The notes under the pieces were generated by a model that worked only from the letters and a program-made list of their open reading frames with translations, had not been told where the DNA came from and did no database searches. A stretch of DNA of 64,000 nt from Microbacterium sp. AK009 (GTDB lineage Bacteria; Actinomycetota; Actinomycetes; Actinomycetales; Microbacteriaceae), in NCBI RefSeq assembly GCF_013410955.1, contig NZ_JACCCG010000006.1:1-64000 (forward strand), given 5' to 3'. The translations under genes were made by a program, and so were the position numbers. How positions within the stretch are numbered: the stretch's first letter is position 1; every line of letters begins with the position of its first letter. This document shows, piece after piece, positions 14,828 through 22,918 of this stretch.

Positions 14828-15676
14828 ATGCGCCTGGCCACCTGGAACGTCAACTCGATCCGCGCCCGCGTCGACCGCATCGTCGACTTCGCCGTCCGCG
14901 AGAGCATCGACGTGCTGGCGATGCAGGAGATCAAGTGCAAGGCCGAGCAGTTCCCCTACGAGCGGTTCGAAGAGGCCGGCTACGAGGTGCAGGCGCACGG
15001 ATTCTCGCAGTGGAACGGGGTGGCGATCGCGAGCAGGGCGCCGATCGACGGCATCCGCACCGCCTTCCCGGGCATGCCGGGGTTCGCGAAGGGGCATGAG
15101 GGACCGGATGCGCCGCAGGAGGCGCGGGCGCTGGGCGCGCGCATCGACGGGGTCGAGGTGTGGAGTCTGTACGTGCCGAACGGTCGCGCACTCGGCGACC
15201 CGCACTACGACTACAAGCTGCACTGGCTCGCCGCCCTCGAGCAGTACGCCCGAGATGCCCTCGCCGCCGAGCCCGACCTGCCGCTGGCCCTCGTCGGTGA
15301 CTTCAACATCGCCCCCACCGACGCCGACAACGGCGACCCGGCGGTGGTGCCCGGTTTCTCCACCCACGTCTCACCGCCCGAGCGCCAAGCGTTCGCTGCA
15401 CTGCAGTCTGCGGGGCTCACCGACGTGGTGCGCCCGCTCGTGCCCACCGGCTACACCTACTGGGACTACAAGCGGCTGAAGTTCCCCCGCAACGAGGGGA
15501 TGCGCATCGACTTCATCCTCGGGTCGGCGGGCCTGGCCGAGAAGGTCACCGGGGCGCAGATCCACCGCAACGAGCGCAAGGGCGAACTGCCGAGCGACCA
15601 CGTCCCCGTCGTGATCGACCTCGACCTGAAACCGTCGGTGGAGGACGACGACGATCGCCCCATGATCTTCGGCTGA
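14828..15676 (+). CDS. xthA: Exodeoxyribonuclease III / AP endonuclease
   Basis: The 282-residue member of the exonuclease III (EEP) family begins RLATWNVNSIRARVDRI. It carries LAMQEIKCK (catalytic Glu), the SLYVPNGR motif, LVGDFNIAPTDAD, and the terminal LPSDHVPVVIDL with the catalytic His. It repairs abasic sites and 3'-blocked ends in DNA. The start at ATG 14828 has TGGAGGA immediately upstream and a -10 hexamer 6 nt away. The longer frame from 14681 runs antisense through pyrE and is rejected. Confidence 0.93.
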   Translation: MRLATWNVNSIRARVDRIVDFAVRESIDVLAMQEIKCKAEQFPYERFEEAGYEVQAHGFSQWNGVAIASRAPIDGIRTAFPGMPGFAKGHEGPDAPQEARALGARIDGVEVWSLYVPNGRALGDPHYDYKLHWLAALEQYARDALAAEPDLPLALVGDFNIAPTDADNGDPAVVPGFSTHVSPPERQAFAALQSAGLTDVVRPLVPTGYTYWDYKRLKFPRNEGMRIDFILGSAGLAEKVTGAQIHRNERKGELPSDHVPVVIDLDLKPSVEDDDDRPMIFG

Positions 15677-15702
15677 ACCCCGAAGCCTCGACCCTCGCGA
15701 CC

Positions 15703-15720
15703 CTCCCCCTCGCAGGGGAG
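15703..15720 (+). terminator. Hairpin CTCCCC / GGGGAG after xth
   Basis: There is a six-base perfect stem with a 6-nt loop and no U-tract. It sits 3 bases before a TATGCT hexamer (15724-15729), so it may be a weak terminator of xth or an operator for the carotenoid operon. Confidence 0.35.
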
Positions 15721-15723
15721 CCG

Positions 15724-15729
15724 TATGCT
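15724..15729 (+). promoter_or_regulatory. Candidate -10 TATGCT of the carotenoid operon
   Basis: It lies about 30 nt before the strong ribosome site AAAGGGGAG and ATG 15759. Unlike most promoters in the window, this one leaves an untranslated leader. Confidence 0.4.
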
Positions 15730-15758
15730 AAGCCCCACATCCTCGAAAGGGGAGCGCA

Positions 15759-15869
15759 ATGGGGAGCGTGTCAGGAACCCGAGGGACCTCCCGCGGGCGG
15801 GGAAGAGGCGTGGCTGCGGCCGCGACCTCGCTCATCGTGGTGCACTCTGCACCGAGCGGACGCCGGTGA
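15759..15869 (+). CDS. Possible coupled leader ORF (36 aa) before the CrtI-type gene
   Basis: ATG 15759 follows a strong Shine-Dalgarno (AAAGGGGAGCGCA). The frame encodes a basic, Ser/Gly/Arg-rich peptide MGSVSGTRGTSRGRGRGVAA and stops at TGA 15867-15869. That stop overlaps GTG 15866, the likely start of the desaturase (GTGA overlap). No other good ribosome site serves GTG 15866, so translation of the desaturase may depend on this small frame. It could be a leader peptide or a short real protein; no homologue is recognised. Confidence 0.4.
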   Translation: MGSVSGTRGTSRGRGRGVAAAATSLIVVHSAPSGRR

Positions 15870-17458
15870 CCGCCGGGGGCGCGCGCGTCGTCGTCGTGGG
15901 CGCCGGATTCGGGGGGCTCGCCGCCGCCGCCCGACTTGCCGCCGCCGGACACGAGGTCACCATCCTCGAAAAGCGCGATCTCATCGGCGGGCGCGCGTAC
16001 CGGTACGACATCAACGGGTTCCGCTTCGACGGCGGACCCACGGTGCTGACCGCCCCGTTCATGTTCGAGGAGCTGTTCGCCCTCGCCGGAGAGAAGCTGT
16101 CCGACCACGTCGAATTCGTCCCCCTCGACCCCTTCTACCGCGCGTTCGACGCCGCGGGCGGGCGCTTCGACTTCCGCGCCTCGCTCGACGACTTCCGCGA
16201 GGAAGTGGCCCGGCGAAGCCCCGCCGACGTCACCGGCTTCGACCGGCTGCAGCGGAAGATCAGCGGCATCTTCGACGCCTTCTACCCCTACACCGAGCGT
16301 TCGATGATGCAGCTGCACGTCATGCTGCGGATGCTCCCCTACCTGCTGCGCCACGGGGCCGCGCGCGGCATGCAGCACCTGGTGAACACCACCGTGCGCG
16401 ACCCGTTCCTCCGGCGAGCCCTGGCCTTCCACCCCCTCCTCATCGGCGGCGACCCGGCCCGCACCCCGTCGCTGTACGCCCTCATCGTCGAGTTCGAACG
16501 CCGCTGGGGCGTGCACTACGCCATCGGCGGCACGAGCGCTCTCGTCGAGGCGATCGGCGCGCTCGTCCAGCGCCTGGGCGGCACGATCCGCTGCGGCGCC
16601 GAGGTCGACCGCATCCTCCACACCGGCGGACGCGTCACCGGGGTGCGCCTGGTCGACGGCTCCGAGCTCGACGCCGACGTCGTCATCTCGGGCGCCGACC
16701 CCGGCGCCACGTACGAACGCCTGCTCGCCGGTGCGCCGCAGGCGGCGCCGTCACGGATGCGGATGCGACGGAGCACGCCGAGCATGTCGCTGCACGTGCT
16801 CTACTTCGGCGCCGACCGCACCTGGCCCGACACCCCGCTCCACCACCACAACCTGCTCCTCGGCGGTGACGCGCGCGCGGTCATGCAGCGGGTCTTCCGA
16901 CCGAAGGCCCGGGACCTCGAGGGCGGTGCGCACCTGGAGGCCGACGACCTGTTCCTCTACGTGCACGTGCCGACCCGCACCGACGCGTCGGTCGCGCCGC
17001 CGGGATGCGAGGCGCTGTATGTACTGGTCGCCTCGCCGGCCCTCCCCGCCCACGGGGAACGGTCGCCCGAAGCCGCCGCCGACGAGGCCGCCCGGGTGCG
17101 GCGCCTCGTGCTCGACACCCTCGACGACCGGTTCCTCCCGGGCCTGTCCGACCACATCATCGCCGAGCACGCGATCGGGCCCGAGCACTTCCGCGACGTC
17201 CTGCAGACGCCGCGCGGCGCGGCCTTCTCGCTGCAGCCGACGCTCTTCCAGTCGGGCTGGTTCCGCCCGCACAACCGCTCTCGCGCCGTGCGGGGTCTGT
17301 ACCTCGTCGGTGCCGGCACCCACCCCGGCGCCGGCGTTCCGGCGGTGCTCGCCTCCGGCAAGATCGCCGCGGGCCTCATCGGCGAGGAGTTCCCCGCTGC
17401 CGCGCGACGCGCCGGCGACGCCGACGCGACCCGCATCGCCGACGAGGTGCCCTCGTGA
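15866..17458 (+). CDS. crtI: CrtI-type phytoene/carotenoid desaturase
   Basis: The 530-residue FAD-dependent protein has the ADP-binding motif VVVVGAGFGGLAAAARLAAAG at its start and EKRDLIGGRAYRY just after. The C-terminal signature is LYLVGAGTHPGAGVPAVLASGKIAAGLI, typical of bacterial carotenoid desaturases. CrtI introduces double bases into phytoene to give lycopene or neurosporene on the membrane. No crtE, crtB or cyclase genes are nearby, so a second desaturase or a carotenoid oxidase/ketolase of the same family is also possible. GTG 15866 is the start that keeps the FAD motif at the N-terminus. It overlaps the next gene (GTGA), giving a tight operon. Confidence 0.82.
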   Translation: MTAGGARVVVVGAGFGGLAAAARLAAAGHEVTILEKRDLIGGRAYRYDINGFRFDGGPTVLTAPFMFEELFALAGEKLSDHVEFVPLDPFYRAFDAAGGRFDFRASLDDFREEVARRSPADVTGFDRLQRKISGIFDAFYPYTERSMMQLHVMLRMLPYLLRHGAARGMQHLVNTTVRDPFLRRALAFHPLLIGGDPARTPSLYALIVEFERRWGVHYAIGGTSALVEAIGALVQRLGGTIRCGAEVDRILHTGGRVTGVRLVDGSELDADVVISGADPGATYERLLAGAPQAAPSRMRMRRSTPSMSLHVLYFGADRTWPDTPLHHHNLLLGGDARAVMQRVFRPKARDLEGGAHLEADDLFLYVHVPTRTDASVAPPGCEALYVLVASPALPAHGERSPEAAADEAARVRRLVLDTLDDRFLPGLSDHIIAEHAIGPEHFRDVLQTPRGAAFSLQPTLFQSGWFRPHNRSRAVRGLYLVGAGTHPGAGVPAVLASGKIAAGLIGEEFPAAARRAGDADATRIADEVPS

Positions 17459-18915
17459 GCGCGGGCACCACATCGCAGGGCTTCGCCGCCGGGTTCGGCG
17501 AGAGCCCCGAGGTCGAGATCGACGACGTGCCGGTCCGCGGCATCCTTCCCGACTGGTTGGAGGGGTCGCTGCTGCGCAACGGTCCCGGGTCGTTCCAGGT
17601 GGGTGAGCGGCGCTACCGGCACTGGTTCGACGGCCTGGCGATGCTCCACCGGTTCACCATCTCGCAGCACGCAGGATCGGGTGGCCGGGTGTCGTACCAG
17701 AACCGGTTCCTCGAGACCGAGGCCTACCGCGCGGCGCGCGACGAGGGCCGCATCGCCTTCCCCGAGTTCGCCACCGACCCGTGCCGGTCGCTCTTCGCCC
17801 GCGCGATGGCGGTGTTCGACCCGAAACCCACCGACAGCGCGAAGGTCAACATCGCCAAGGTGGCGGAGAAGTTCCTGGCCCTGGCCGAGACGCCGATCCA
17901 GGTCGAGTTCGACCCGGTGACGCTCAAGACGGTCGGAGTGACCGGGTGGGACACGTCGACCTTCGGGCGGATGACGACGGTGCACCCGCAGCTCGACGAT
18001 GCGCGGGGCGAGGCGATCAACCTCGTCACGCGCTTCAACGCCTCGAGCCAGTACGTCTTCCGCCACCTCGACACCACCACCCCGGGGGCCAGCCCCACGA
18101 CGCTCGCGCGCCGGCGGGTGGGCGAACCCGGCTACATCCACTCGTTCGGGATGTCGGAGCGCTACCTCGTGCTCGCCGAGTTCCCCCTTGTGGTGAACCC
18201 CGTCTCGCTCCTGCTGTGGCTGAAGCCCTACATCGAGAACTTCCGGTGGAAGCCCGAGCGCGGCACGAAGTTCCACGTCTTCGACCGGCAGACCGGCGCG
18301 CACGTGAAGACCCTCACCTCGCCGGCCTTCTTCGCCTTCCACCACGTCAACGCCTACGACGACGGCGACGAGGTCGTGGTCGACCTCGTCGGCTACGACG
18401 ACGCCTCGGTGATCGAGGCGTTCTACCTCCACCGGCTCGAAGAGCCCGACGCCCGCATCCCTCCCGGAACCCTCCGTCGGTTCCGCCTCCCGATCAGCGA
18501 CACGGCGAAGACGGTCACCGGCGAGGAGCTCTCGCCGACGCCGATCGAGCTGCCGAGCCTCGACTACGCGCGGATGAACACCCGCCCCGACCACCGGTAC
18601 GTCTACGGGGTGAGCCTCGGCGACGAGCCGGGCTTCTACGACCGGCTCGTGAAGATCGACACCGTCACCCGCACCACGGCGACCTGGCACGCCGAGGGCT
18701 GCTACCCGGGCGAGGGCGTCTTCGTCGGGCGCCCCGGCCGCGAAGCAGAGGACGACGGCGTGGTGCTGTCGGTGGTGCTGGATGCCGCGGCGGAGACGTC
18801 GTTCCTCCTGGTGCTCGATGCGACGAGCTTCACCGAGATCGCGCGTGCCGAGCTCCCGCACGCGGTGCTGCACGGCTACCACGGACAGTTCTACGGCGAG
18901 GTCCGCCCGTCCTGA
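17455..18915 (+). CDS. Carotenoid cleavage oxygenase (RPE65 family)
   Basis: The 486-residue protein begins its conserved part LEGSLLRNGPGSFQVG and ...YRHWFDGLAMLHRF, as in RPE65-family dioxygenases. Four iron-binding histidines are visible: H177 (TVHPQL), H229 (YIHSFGMS), H296 (FHHVNAYDDG) and H476 (HGYHGQFYG). The family cleaves carotenoids or apocarotenoids with Fe(II) and O2; retinal is one known product. The cleavage position cannot be read from sequence. It overlaps the desaturase stop by GTGA, so the two should be made together and act on one carotenoid pool. The earlier frame from 17005 lies inside crtI. Confidence 0.9.
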   Translation: MSAGTTSQGFAAGFGESPEVEIDDVPVRGILPDWLEGSLLRNGPGSFQVGERRYRHWFDGLAMLHRFTISQHAGSGGRVSYQNRFLETEAYRAARDEGRIAFPEFATDPCRSLFARAMAVFDPKPTDSAKVNIAKVAEKFLALAETPIQVEFDPVTLKTVGVTGWDTSTFGRMTTVHPQLDDARGEAINLVTRFNASSQYVFRHLDTTTPGASPTTLARRRVGEPGYIHSFGMSERYLVLAEFPLVVNPVSLLLWLKPYIENFRWKPERGTKFHVFDRQTGAHVKTLTSPAFFAFHHVNAYDDGDEVVVDLVGYDDASVIEAFYLHRLEEPDARIPPGTLRRFRLPISDTAKTVTGEELSPTPIELPSLDYARMNTRPDHRYVYGVSLGDEPGFYDRLVKIDTVTRTTATWHAEGCYPGEGVFVGRPGREAEDDGVVLSVVLDAAAETSFLLVLDATSFTEIARAELPHAVLHGYHGQFYGEVRPS

Positions 18916-18918
18916 CCC

Positions 18919-19488
18919 TCACTCGTCGAGATCGGGAGGTTCCGGCGTGCAGCCGGGCGGCTCGGAGTTGCCGCTGAGGGTGAACTCCTCGCAGTACAGC
19001 CATTCCGACTGGAAGACGCCGAGCAGGAACGACATGACGGCGATGCCGCCGACGACCCCGAGGATCGTCCACCGCGTGCTCCGCCGGGTGAACGAGGCGA
19101 AGTCGGGCCAGACGATCCGCACCAGCACCCACATCGTCAGCGGCAGTCCGACCACGACGACGAGGATGCCGGCGAGCGCGAGCAGGAACACGGCGAGGTT
19201 CTCTTCACTCTCGTTGAAGAGGAACGACAGCACGATCCACAGCGAGGGGATGAGGAGGAGCAGTGCCCGCACGAGCTTCGAGCCGACGGGTCGGCGCTCG
19301 ATCAGCACGAAGACCAGGGCTGCGGTGGCCGCGGCCCACAGGGTCAGCAGCTGATCGAAGAAGAGGTCGCCCCAGGCGCCGAGGGTGAAGGCCGGCCACC
19401 ACACGACCAGCGACATGCCGACCATGACCACGCCGATCGGCACGGCGCGCTGCGCTCGCCCCTGCTCTTCGATCTGATGTTCGCCCAC
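18919..19488 (-). CDS. Membrane protein of unknown function (about 5 spans)
   Basis: The 189-residue protein has hydrophobic segments such as AVPIGVVMVGMSLVVWW, LTLWAAATAALVFVLI, LLLLIPSLWIVLSFLF, LALAGILVVVVGLPLTMW and WTILGVVGGIAVMSFLL. A C-terminal tail contains two Cys (YCEEF, GCTPEPPDLDE). No family is recognised. The start is placed at GTG 19488, where TAGCGT (19496-19501, minus strand) lies 7 nt upstream; a longer frame to 19521 overlaps that hexamer. It converges with the carotenoid operon, with a 3-bp gap. Confidence 0.65.
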   Translation of the reverse strand: MGEHQIEEQGRAQRAVPIGVVMVGMSLVVWWPAFTLGAWGDLFFDQLLTLWAAATAALVFVLIERRPVGSKLVRALLLLIPSLWIVLSFLFNESEENLAVFLLALAGILVVVVGLPLTMWVLVRIVWPDFASFTRRSTRWTILGVVGGIAVMSFLLGVFQSEWLYCEEFTLSGNSEPPGCTPEPPDLDE

Positions 19489-19566
19489 CCGCCGCACGCT
19501 AGCAGCGGATGCGCCGGACACGCCGCCGCCCCCGCGGAGTGGCCCGCCGGGGCATCCGGATAGGTC

Positions 19567-19812
19567 TCAGACGTTCAGCTGGGCCGCCAGGTAGCGGGCG
19601 GGCTTCAGCGAGAGTCGAGGCTCCGCATCCCGGAGGGTGCGGATGACGCGCAGTTCGTCGGAGGCGGCGACACCGGCCTCGGCGATCACGCCGCGCGCCC
19701 ATGCGCGGGCGCGAACCGTCACGGCCTCACCTTCACCGGGGAACAGCTCTGCGAGCTCGCGCCGCGGGTCGTCGCGATCTCCCCACAGGAGGTTCTCGAT
19801 TTTCGCCATCAT
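19567..19812 (-). CDS. Small soluble protein of unknown function (81 aa)
   Basis: The reading frame begins MMAKIENLLWGDRDD and ends SLKPARYLAAQLNV. The central part is an amphipathic helix (VRARAWARGVIAEAG). A good ribosome site GAGGAGAG precedes the paired ATGs at 19812/19809. The acidic start, conserved-looking LKPARYLAAQL end and good initiation region argue for a real gene, but no function can be assigned. Confidence 0.65.
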   Translation of the reverse strand: MMAKIENLLWGDRDDPRRELAELFPGEGEAVTVRARAWARGVIAEAGVAASDELRVIRTLRDAEPRLSLKPARYLAAQLNV

Positions 19813-19941
19813 GCGCTCCTCTCCTCGGTACCCACCACCCTCTCAATCGCGGATGCGGTCGCACCTCCCCCGCGAGGCGGAGAACCGGAGGTCCGTCGAG
19901 GGGAGGATGCAGCCGGTCACCGCCGCCCCTACCGTGGAGGG

Positions 19942-21267
19942 ATGACCGCGCCCGCATCCACGATCTCTCGGGCTCCGGCGACGCGCGCCGACTTCCGCGC
20001 CGACCTCGGTCTGGCGATCGGCCTCTTCGTCGGAGCCGTCCTGAGCGCAGCCCTGGGATCGGTCGCCGGCTTCTACGGCACCGACACCGTCGACATCCAG
20101 TGGTCCCTGCTGTACGGAGCAGCCCTCACTCTGCCCCTCGCGCTGCGCCGCCGCTTCCCCGAGATCATCGCGATCGCGGTGTCGCTGGCGTTCTTCATCG
20201 GGATGAGCTTCCGCATTCCCGAGGTCTACGTCGGCAACATCGCCGTCTTCATCGCCTTCTACACCGTCGGCGCCTGGGTCGATGACCGCCGGCGCGCCGT
20301 CATCGTCCGCGCGCTCATCACGGTCGGCATGTTCCTCTGGCTCCTGATCACCACCTTCCAGGCCGCCACCGCACCGACCGACGATGGGCTCTCGCGCGAG
20401 GGGGTCTTCTCCCCGTTCGTCGCCTACATGCTCATCCAGTTCCTGGTGAACGTGGCCTTCTTCGGCGGGGCCTACTACATGGGCGACCGGGCCTACGCGT
20501 CGGCGCTGCAGCGGCGCGCGCTCGAGCTGCGCACCGCCGAGCTCGAGCGGGAGCGGGAGGTGACCGCCGCCCAGGCCGTGGCCCTGGACCGCATCAAGAT
20601 CGCACGCGAGCTCCACGACGTCGTCGCCCACCATGTCTCGGCGATGGGCGTGCAGGCGGGGGCCGCGCGCGCGGTGATCGAGAAGGATCCGGATGCCGCG
20701 CGCACCGCTCTCGCGGGGGTGGAGACCTCTGCGCGCTCGGCCCTTCATGAGCTGCGTCAGCTGCTCGAGACGCTCCGGACGCCCGACGGCGGATCGGTGG
20801 AGGGGTCGACCCTGTCGCTCGACGACCTCGGCGAGCTGGTGGCCCACGCCCAGGAGAACGGCCTCCCGACGACCTTCACCGTGGTCGGCGATCGCTGGTC
20901 GGTGCCGGACCTCGTGCAGGTGAATCTCTACCGCATCGCGCAGGAGGCGCTCACGAACGCCCGGCGTCACGCCGGACCGGACGCGAGCGCCGACGTGCGC
21001 CTGCGCTACGAGCGTGACGGCGTGGAGCTGGAGGTCACCAACACCGGCCGCGTCGCGACGGTCATCCGACCCGGTCTCGGCCTCGTGGGGATGCGCGAAC
21101 GCGCGGCAGCCTCGGGCGGGGAGCTCGAGGCAGGACCCCGGCCGCGCGGCGGGTTCCGGGTGCGAGTGCGGGTGCCGGTCCGCTCCGACGGCCCGTCCCC
21201 AGTGCCGGAGGCCGCTGCGCCGGCCACGGCGGACCGCGTCACGGTCGGCGAGGGGTCCGCCCTGTGA
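19942..21267 (+). CDS. Sensor histidine kinase (NarL/DesK type, HisKA_3)
   Basis: The 441-residue membrane kinase has about five to six N-terminal spans (LGLAIGLFVGAVLSAALG, ALTLPLALRRRFPEIIAIAVSL and others) and a coiled linker (LELRTAELEREREVTA). Phosphoacceptor H225 lies in ARELHDVVAHHVSAMGVQ, and the HATPase domain contains NLYRIAQEALTNARRHAG and GLGLVGMRERAAASGG. The signal is unknown; most of the sensor is intramembrane, as in envelope-stress kinases. The start is ATG 19942, 6 nt after TACCGT (19930-19935) and right behind GGAGGG. Its stop overlaps the response regulator (GTGA), making a standard two-gene system. Confidence 0.92.
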   Translation: MTAPASTISRAPATRADFRADLGLAIGLFVGAVLSAALGSVAGFYGTDTVDIQWSLLYGAALTLPLALRRRFPEIIAIAVSLAFFIGMSFRIPEVYVGNIAVFIAFYTVGAWVDDRRRAVIVRALITVGMFLWLLITTFQAATAPTDDGLSREGVFSPFVAYMLIQFLVNVAFFGGAYYMGDRAYASALQRRALELRTAELEREREVTAAQAVALDRIKIARELHDVVAHHVSAMGVQAGAARAVIEKDPDAARTALAGVETSARSALHELRQLLETLRTPDGGSVEGSTLSLDDLGELVAHAQENGLPTTFTVVGDRWSVPDLVQVNLYRIAQEALTNARRHAGPDASADVRLRYERDGVELEVTNTGRVATVIRPGLGLVGMRERAAASGGELEAGPRPRGGFRVRVRVPVRSDGPSPVPEAAAPATADRVTVGEGSAL

Positions 21268-22043
21268 TCCGGGTGATCCTCGTCGACGATCACGCCGTGA
21301 TGCGCGCCGGGTTCCGGATGATCCTGGAGTCACAGGACGACATCGCCGTGGTCGCAGAGGCCGCCAACGGCAGCGAGGCCGTCGCCGCGGCATCCGCTCA
21401 TTCTCCCGACGTGATCTGCATGGACGTGCAGATGCCCGGGATGGACGGGATCACCGCGACCCGGGAACTCGTCGCCACCGGGTCGGAGGCCGCGGTGCTG
21501 ATCGTGACGACGTTCGACCGCGACGACTATCTCTTCGAGGCGCTGTCGGCGGGCGCGAGCGGATTCCTGCTGAAGAACGCCGGGCCCGAGGAGCTCGTCC
21601 ACGCGGTGCGCGTCGCGGCCGCCGGCGATGCGCTGCTCGCCCCCGAGGTCACCCGCCGGGTGATCCGCCGGTTCGCGGGTGGGGGTGGGGGTGAGGGTGC
21701 GGGCACGGCGTCGCACCCGGCGCCGCCCGCTGCTCCCGAGGACGATCCGCGCAGCGGAGGACTCATCGCGCCGGACCGTCCTCGTCAGGGAGGAATCTCC
21801 CCGCCTGGGTCGACGGCGGCGGCGCCCGGCGCCGCCCCGGCCGCACCGACCGTCGACCTCACCGACCGCGAGACCGAGGTGCTGCGCCTCGTCGCGCAGG
21901 CGCTCAGCAACGCCGAGATCGCCGAGCGCCTGTTCATCGGCGAAGCGACGGTCAAGACGCACGTGTCGAACGTGCTGCAGAAGCTCGGCGCGCGCGACCG
22001 GGTCGCCGCGGTGGTCTACGCCCACCGCCACGGGCTCGCATGA
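21264..22043 (+). CDS. Response regulator, NarL/LuxR type, with an unusually long linker
   Basis: The receiver domain starts IRVILVDDHAVMRAGFRMIL, with phospho-acceptor D54 (ICMDVQMPGMDG) and the Lys in FLLKNAGPEEL. The LuxR-type DNA-binding domain is LTDRETEVLRLVAQALSNAE followed by a recognition helix GEATVKTHVSNVLQKLG. Between them lies a roughly 60-residue Gly/Pro/Ala-rich linker (about 135-195), where most NarL-type regulators have 15-30 residues. It is the partner of the kinase just upstream. The target may include the genes around it, but no operator was found. Confidence 0.92.
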   Translation: MIRVILVDDHAVMRAGFRMILESQDDIAVVAEAANGSEAVAAASAHSPDVICMDVQMPGMDGITATRELVATGSEAAVLIVTTFDRDDYLFEALSAGASGFLLKNAGPEELVHAVRVAAAGDALLAPEVTRRVIRRFAGGGGGEGAGTASHPAPPAAPEDDPRSGGLIAPDRPRQGGISPPGSTAAAPGAAPAAPTVDLTDRETEVLRLVAQALSNAEIAERLFIGEATVKTHVSNVLQKLGARDRVAAVVYAHRHGLA

Positions 22044-22060
22044 AACCCCGGGAATATGGA

Positions 22061-22094
22061 AGGGCCCCGACCCGCCGAAGCGGACCGGGGCCCT
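22061..22094. terminator. Bidirectional terminator between the response regulator and FMN reductase
   Basis: AGGGCCCCG (22061-22069) and CGGGGCCCT (22086-22094) form a perfect 9-bp stem with a 16-nt loop. It lies between convergent gene ends, so it can serve both. The U-tract is absent, as is common in high-GC genomes. Confidence 0.7.
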
Positions 22095-22107
22095 CCGAGG
22101 GGAGCCG

Positions 22108-22677
22108 TCAGGCGCTGACGAGCTCGCGCGCGTAGCGGTCGACGAGGGCGTTGAACGCCTCGAGGTACCCGGCGAGGAACGCGGCGGTCTCGTCGTTGGT
22201 GATCTCACCCGAGTCGGTGAACAGACCCGGCGTCGTCTGGATGTAGCCCTCGGGCTGTCCGAGCGACGGGGCGTTGAAGTGGCTGAGGATGGCCTTCAGG
22301 TGCTGCTGGCCCGCGGCGGTGGCGATGCCGCCCTGCGAGGTGCCGATGACGGCGGTGGGCTTGCCGTCGAAGGAGTTCTGACCCCACGGGCGCGCGGCCC
22401 AGTCGAGGGCGTTCTTCAGCACGCCGGGAATGGAGCGGCTGTACTCGGGGGTGACGATGATGACGCCGTCGACGTCGGCGAGGGCCTGCTTGAAGTCGCG
22501 AGCGACCTCGGGGTAGTCGGCGTCGTAGTCGGGCGAGTAGAACGGCAGGTCCTTGATCGGGATCTCGACGAGGGTCGTGCCCTCCGGGGCGAGGCGCGCG
22601 AGGGCCTCGGCCAGGCGCCGGTTGATCGACGTCGACGAGATGCTCCCGACGATGTACCCGATGGTGCGGTTGCTCAT
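22108..22677 (-). CDS. NADPH-dependent FMN reductase (flavodoxin-like)
   Basis: The 189-residue flavoprotein has the N-terminal phosphate loop GSISSTSINRRLAEAL and the central TPEYSRSIPGVLKNALDW motif (TPEYNxSxPGxLKNAxDW) that defines the family. GTSQGG follows near 112-117. It reduces FMN, quinones or azo compounds with NAD(P)H in the cytoplasm. ATG 22677 is preceded by AGGAGAAC; the longer frame to 22734 is ignored. It is transcribed alone, divergent from the ABC exporter. Confidence 0.9.
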   Translation of the reverse strand: MSNRTIGYIVGSISSTSINRRLAEALARLAPEGTTLVEIPIKDLPFYSPDYDADYPEVARDFKQALADVDGVIIVTPEYSRSIPGVLKNALDWAARPWGQNSFDGKPTAVIGTSQGGIATAAGQQHLKAILSHFNAPSLGQPEGYIQTTPGLFTDSGEITNDETAAFLAGYLEAFNALVDRYARELVSA

Positions 22678-22918
22678 TGAGTTCTCCTCCATAGATGGCG
22701 TCTCCCGGCGGGAGGCCGCCGTCGGACATTCCATGCATGTGCAATCACCAGCCTCGCAGATCTATTCCCGCGTATGGAAAATTCTCTCGTCGTCGAAGTA
22801 TCCCCCGCACGGGGGAGGACCCGGCGGGCGGGAAACCCACCCGGGGACGGATGTCGCCGCGCGGCGCCGTCCGTAACGTCGATGTCATCCCCCGCCGGTC
22901 ACGACAGAAGGAGCATCC
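22678..22918. promoter_or_regulatory. 241-bp divergent intergenic region, AT-richer than the rest
   Basis: It separates the FMN reductase and ABC exporter starts. Bases 22735-22800 are noticeably AT-rich for this genome (TCTATTCC, GTATGGAAAATTCTC), and a CCCCCGCACGGGGG hairpin follows at 22803-22816. No convincing -35/-10 pair or named operator was recognised. No gene is seen in it. Confidence 0.35.
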
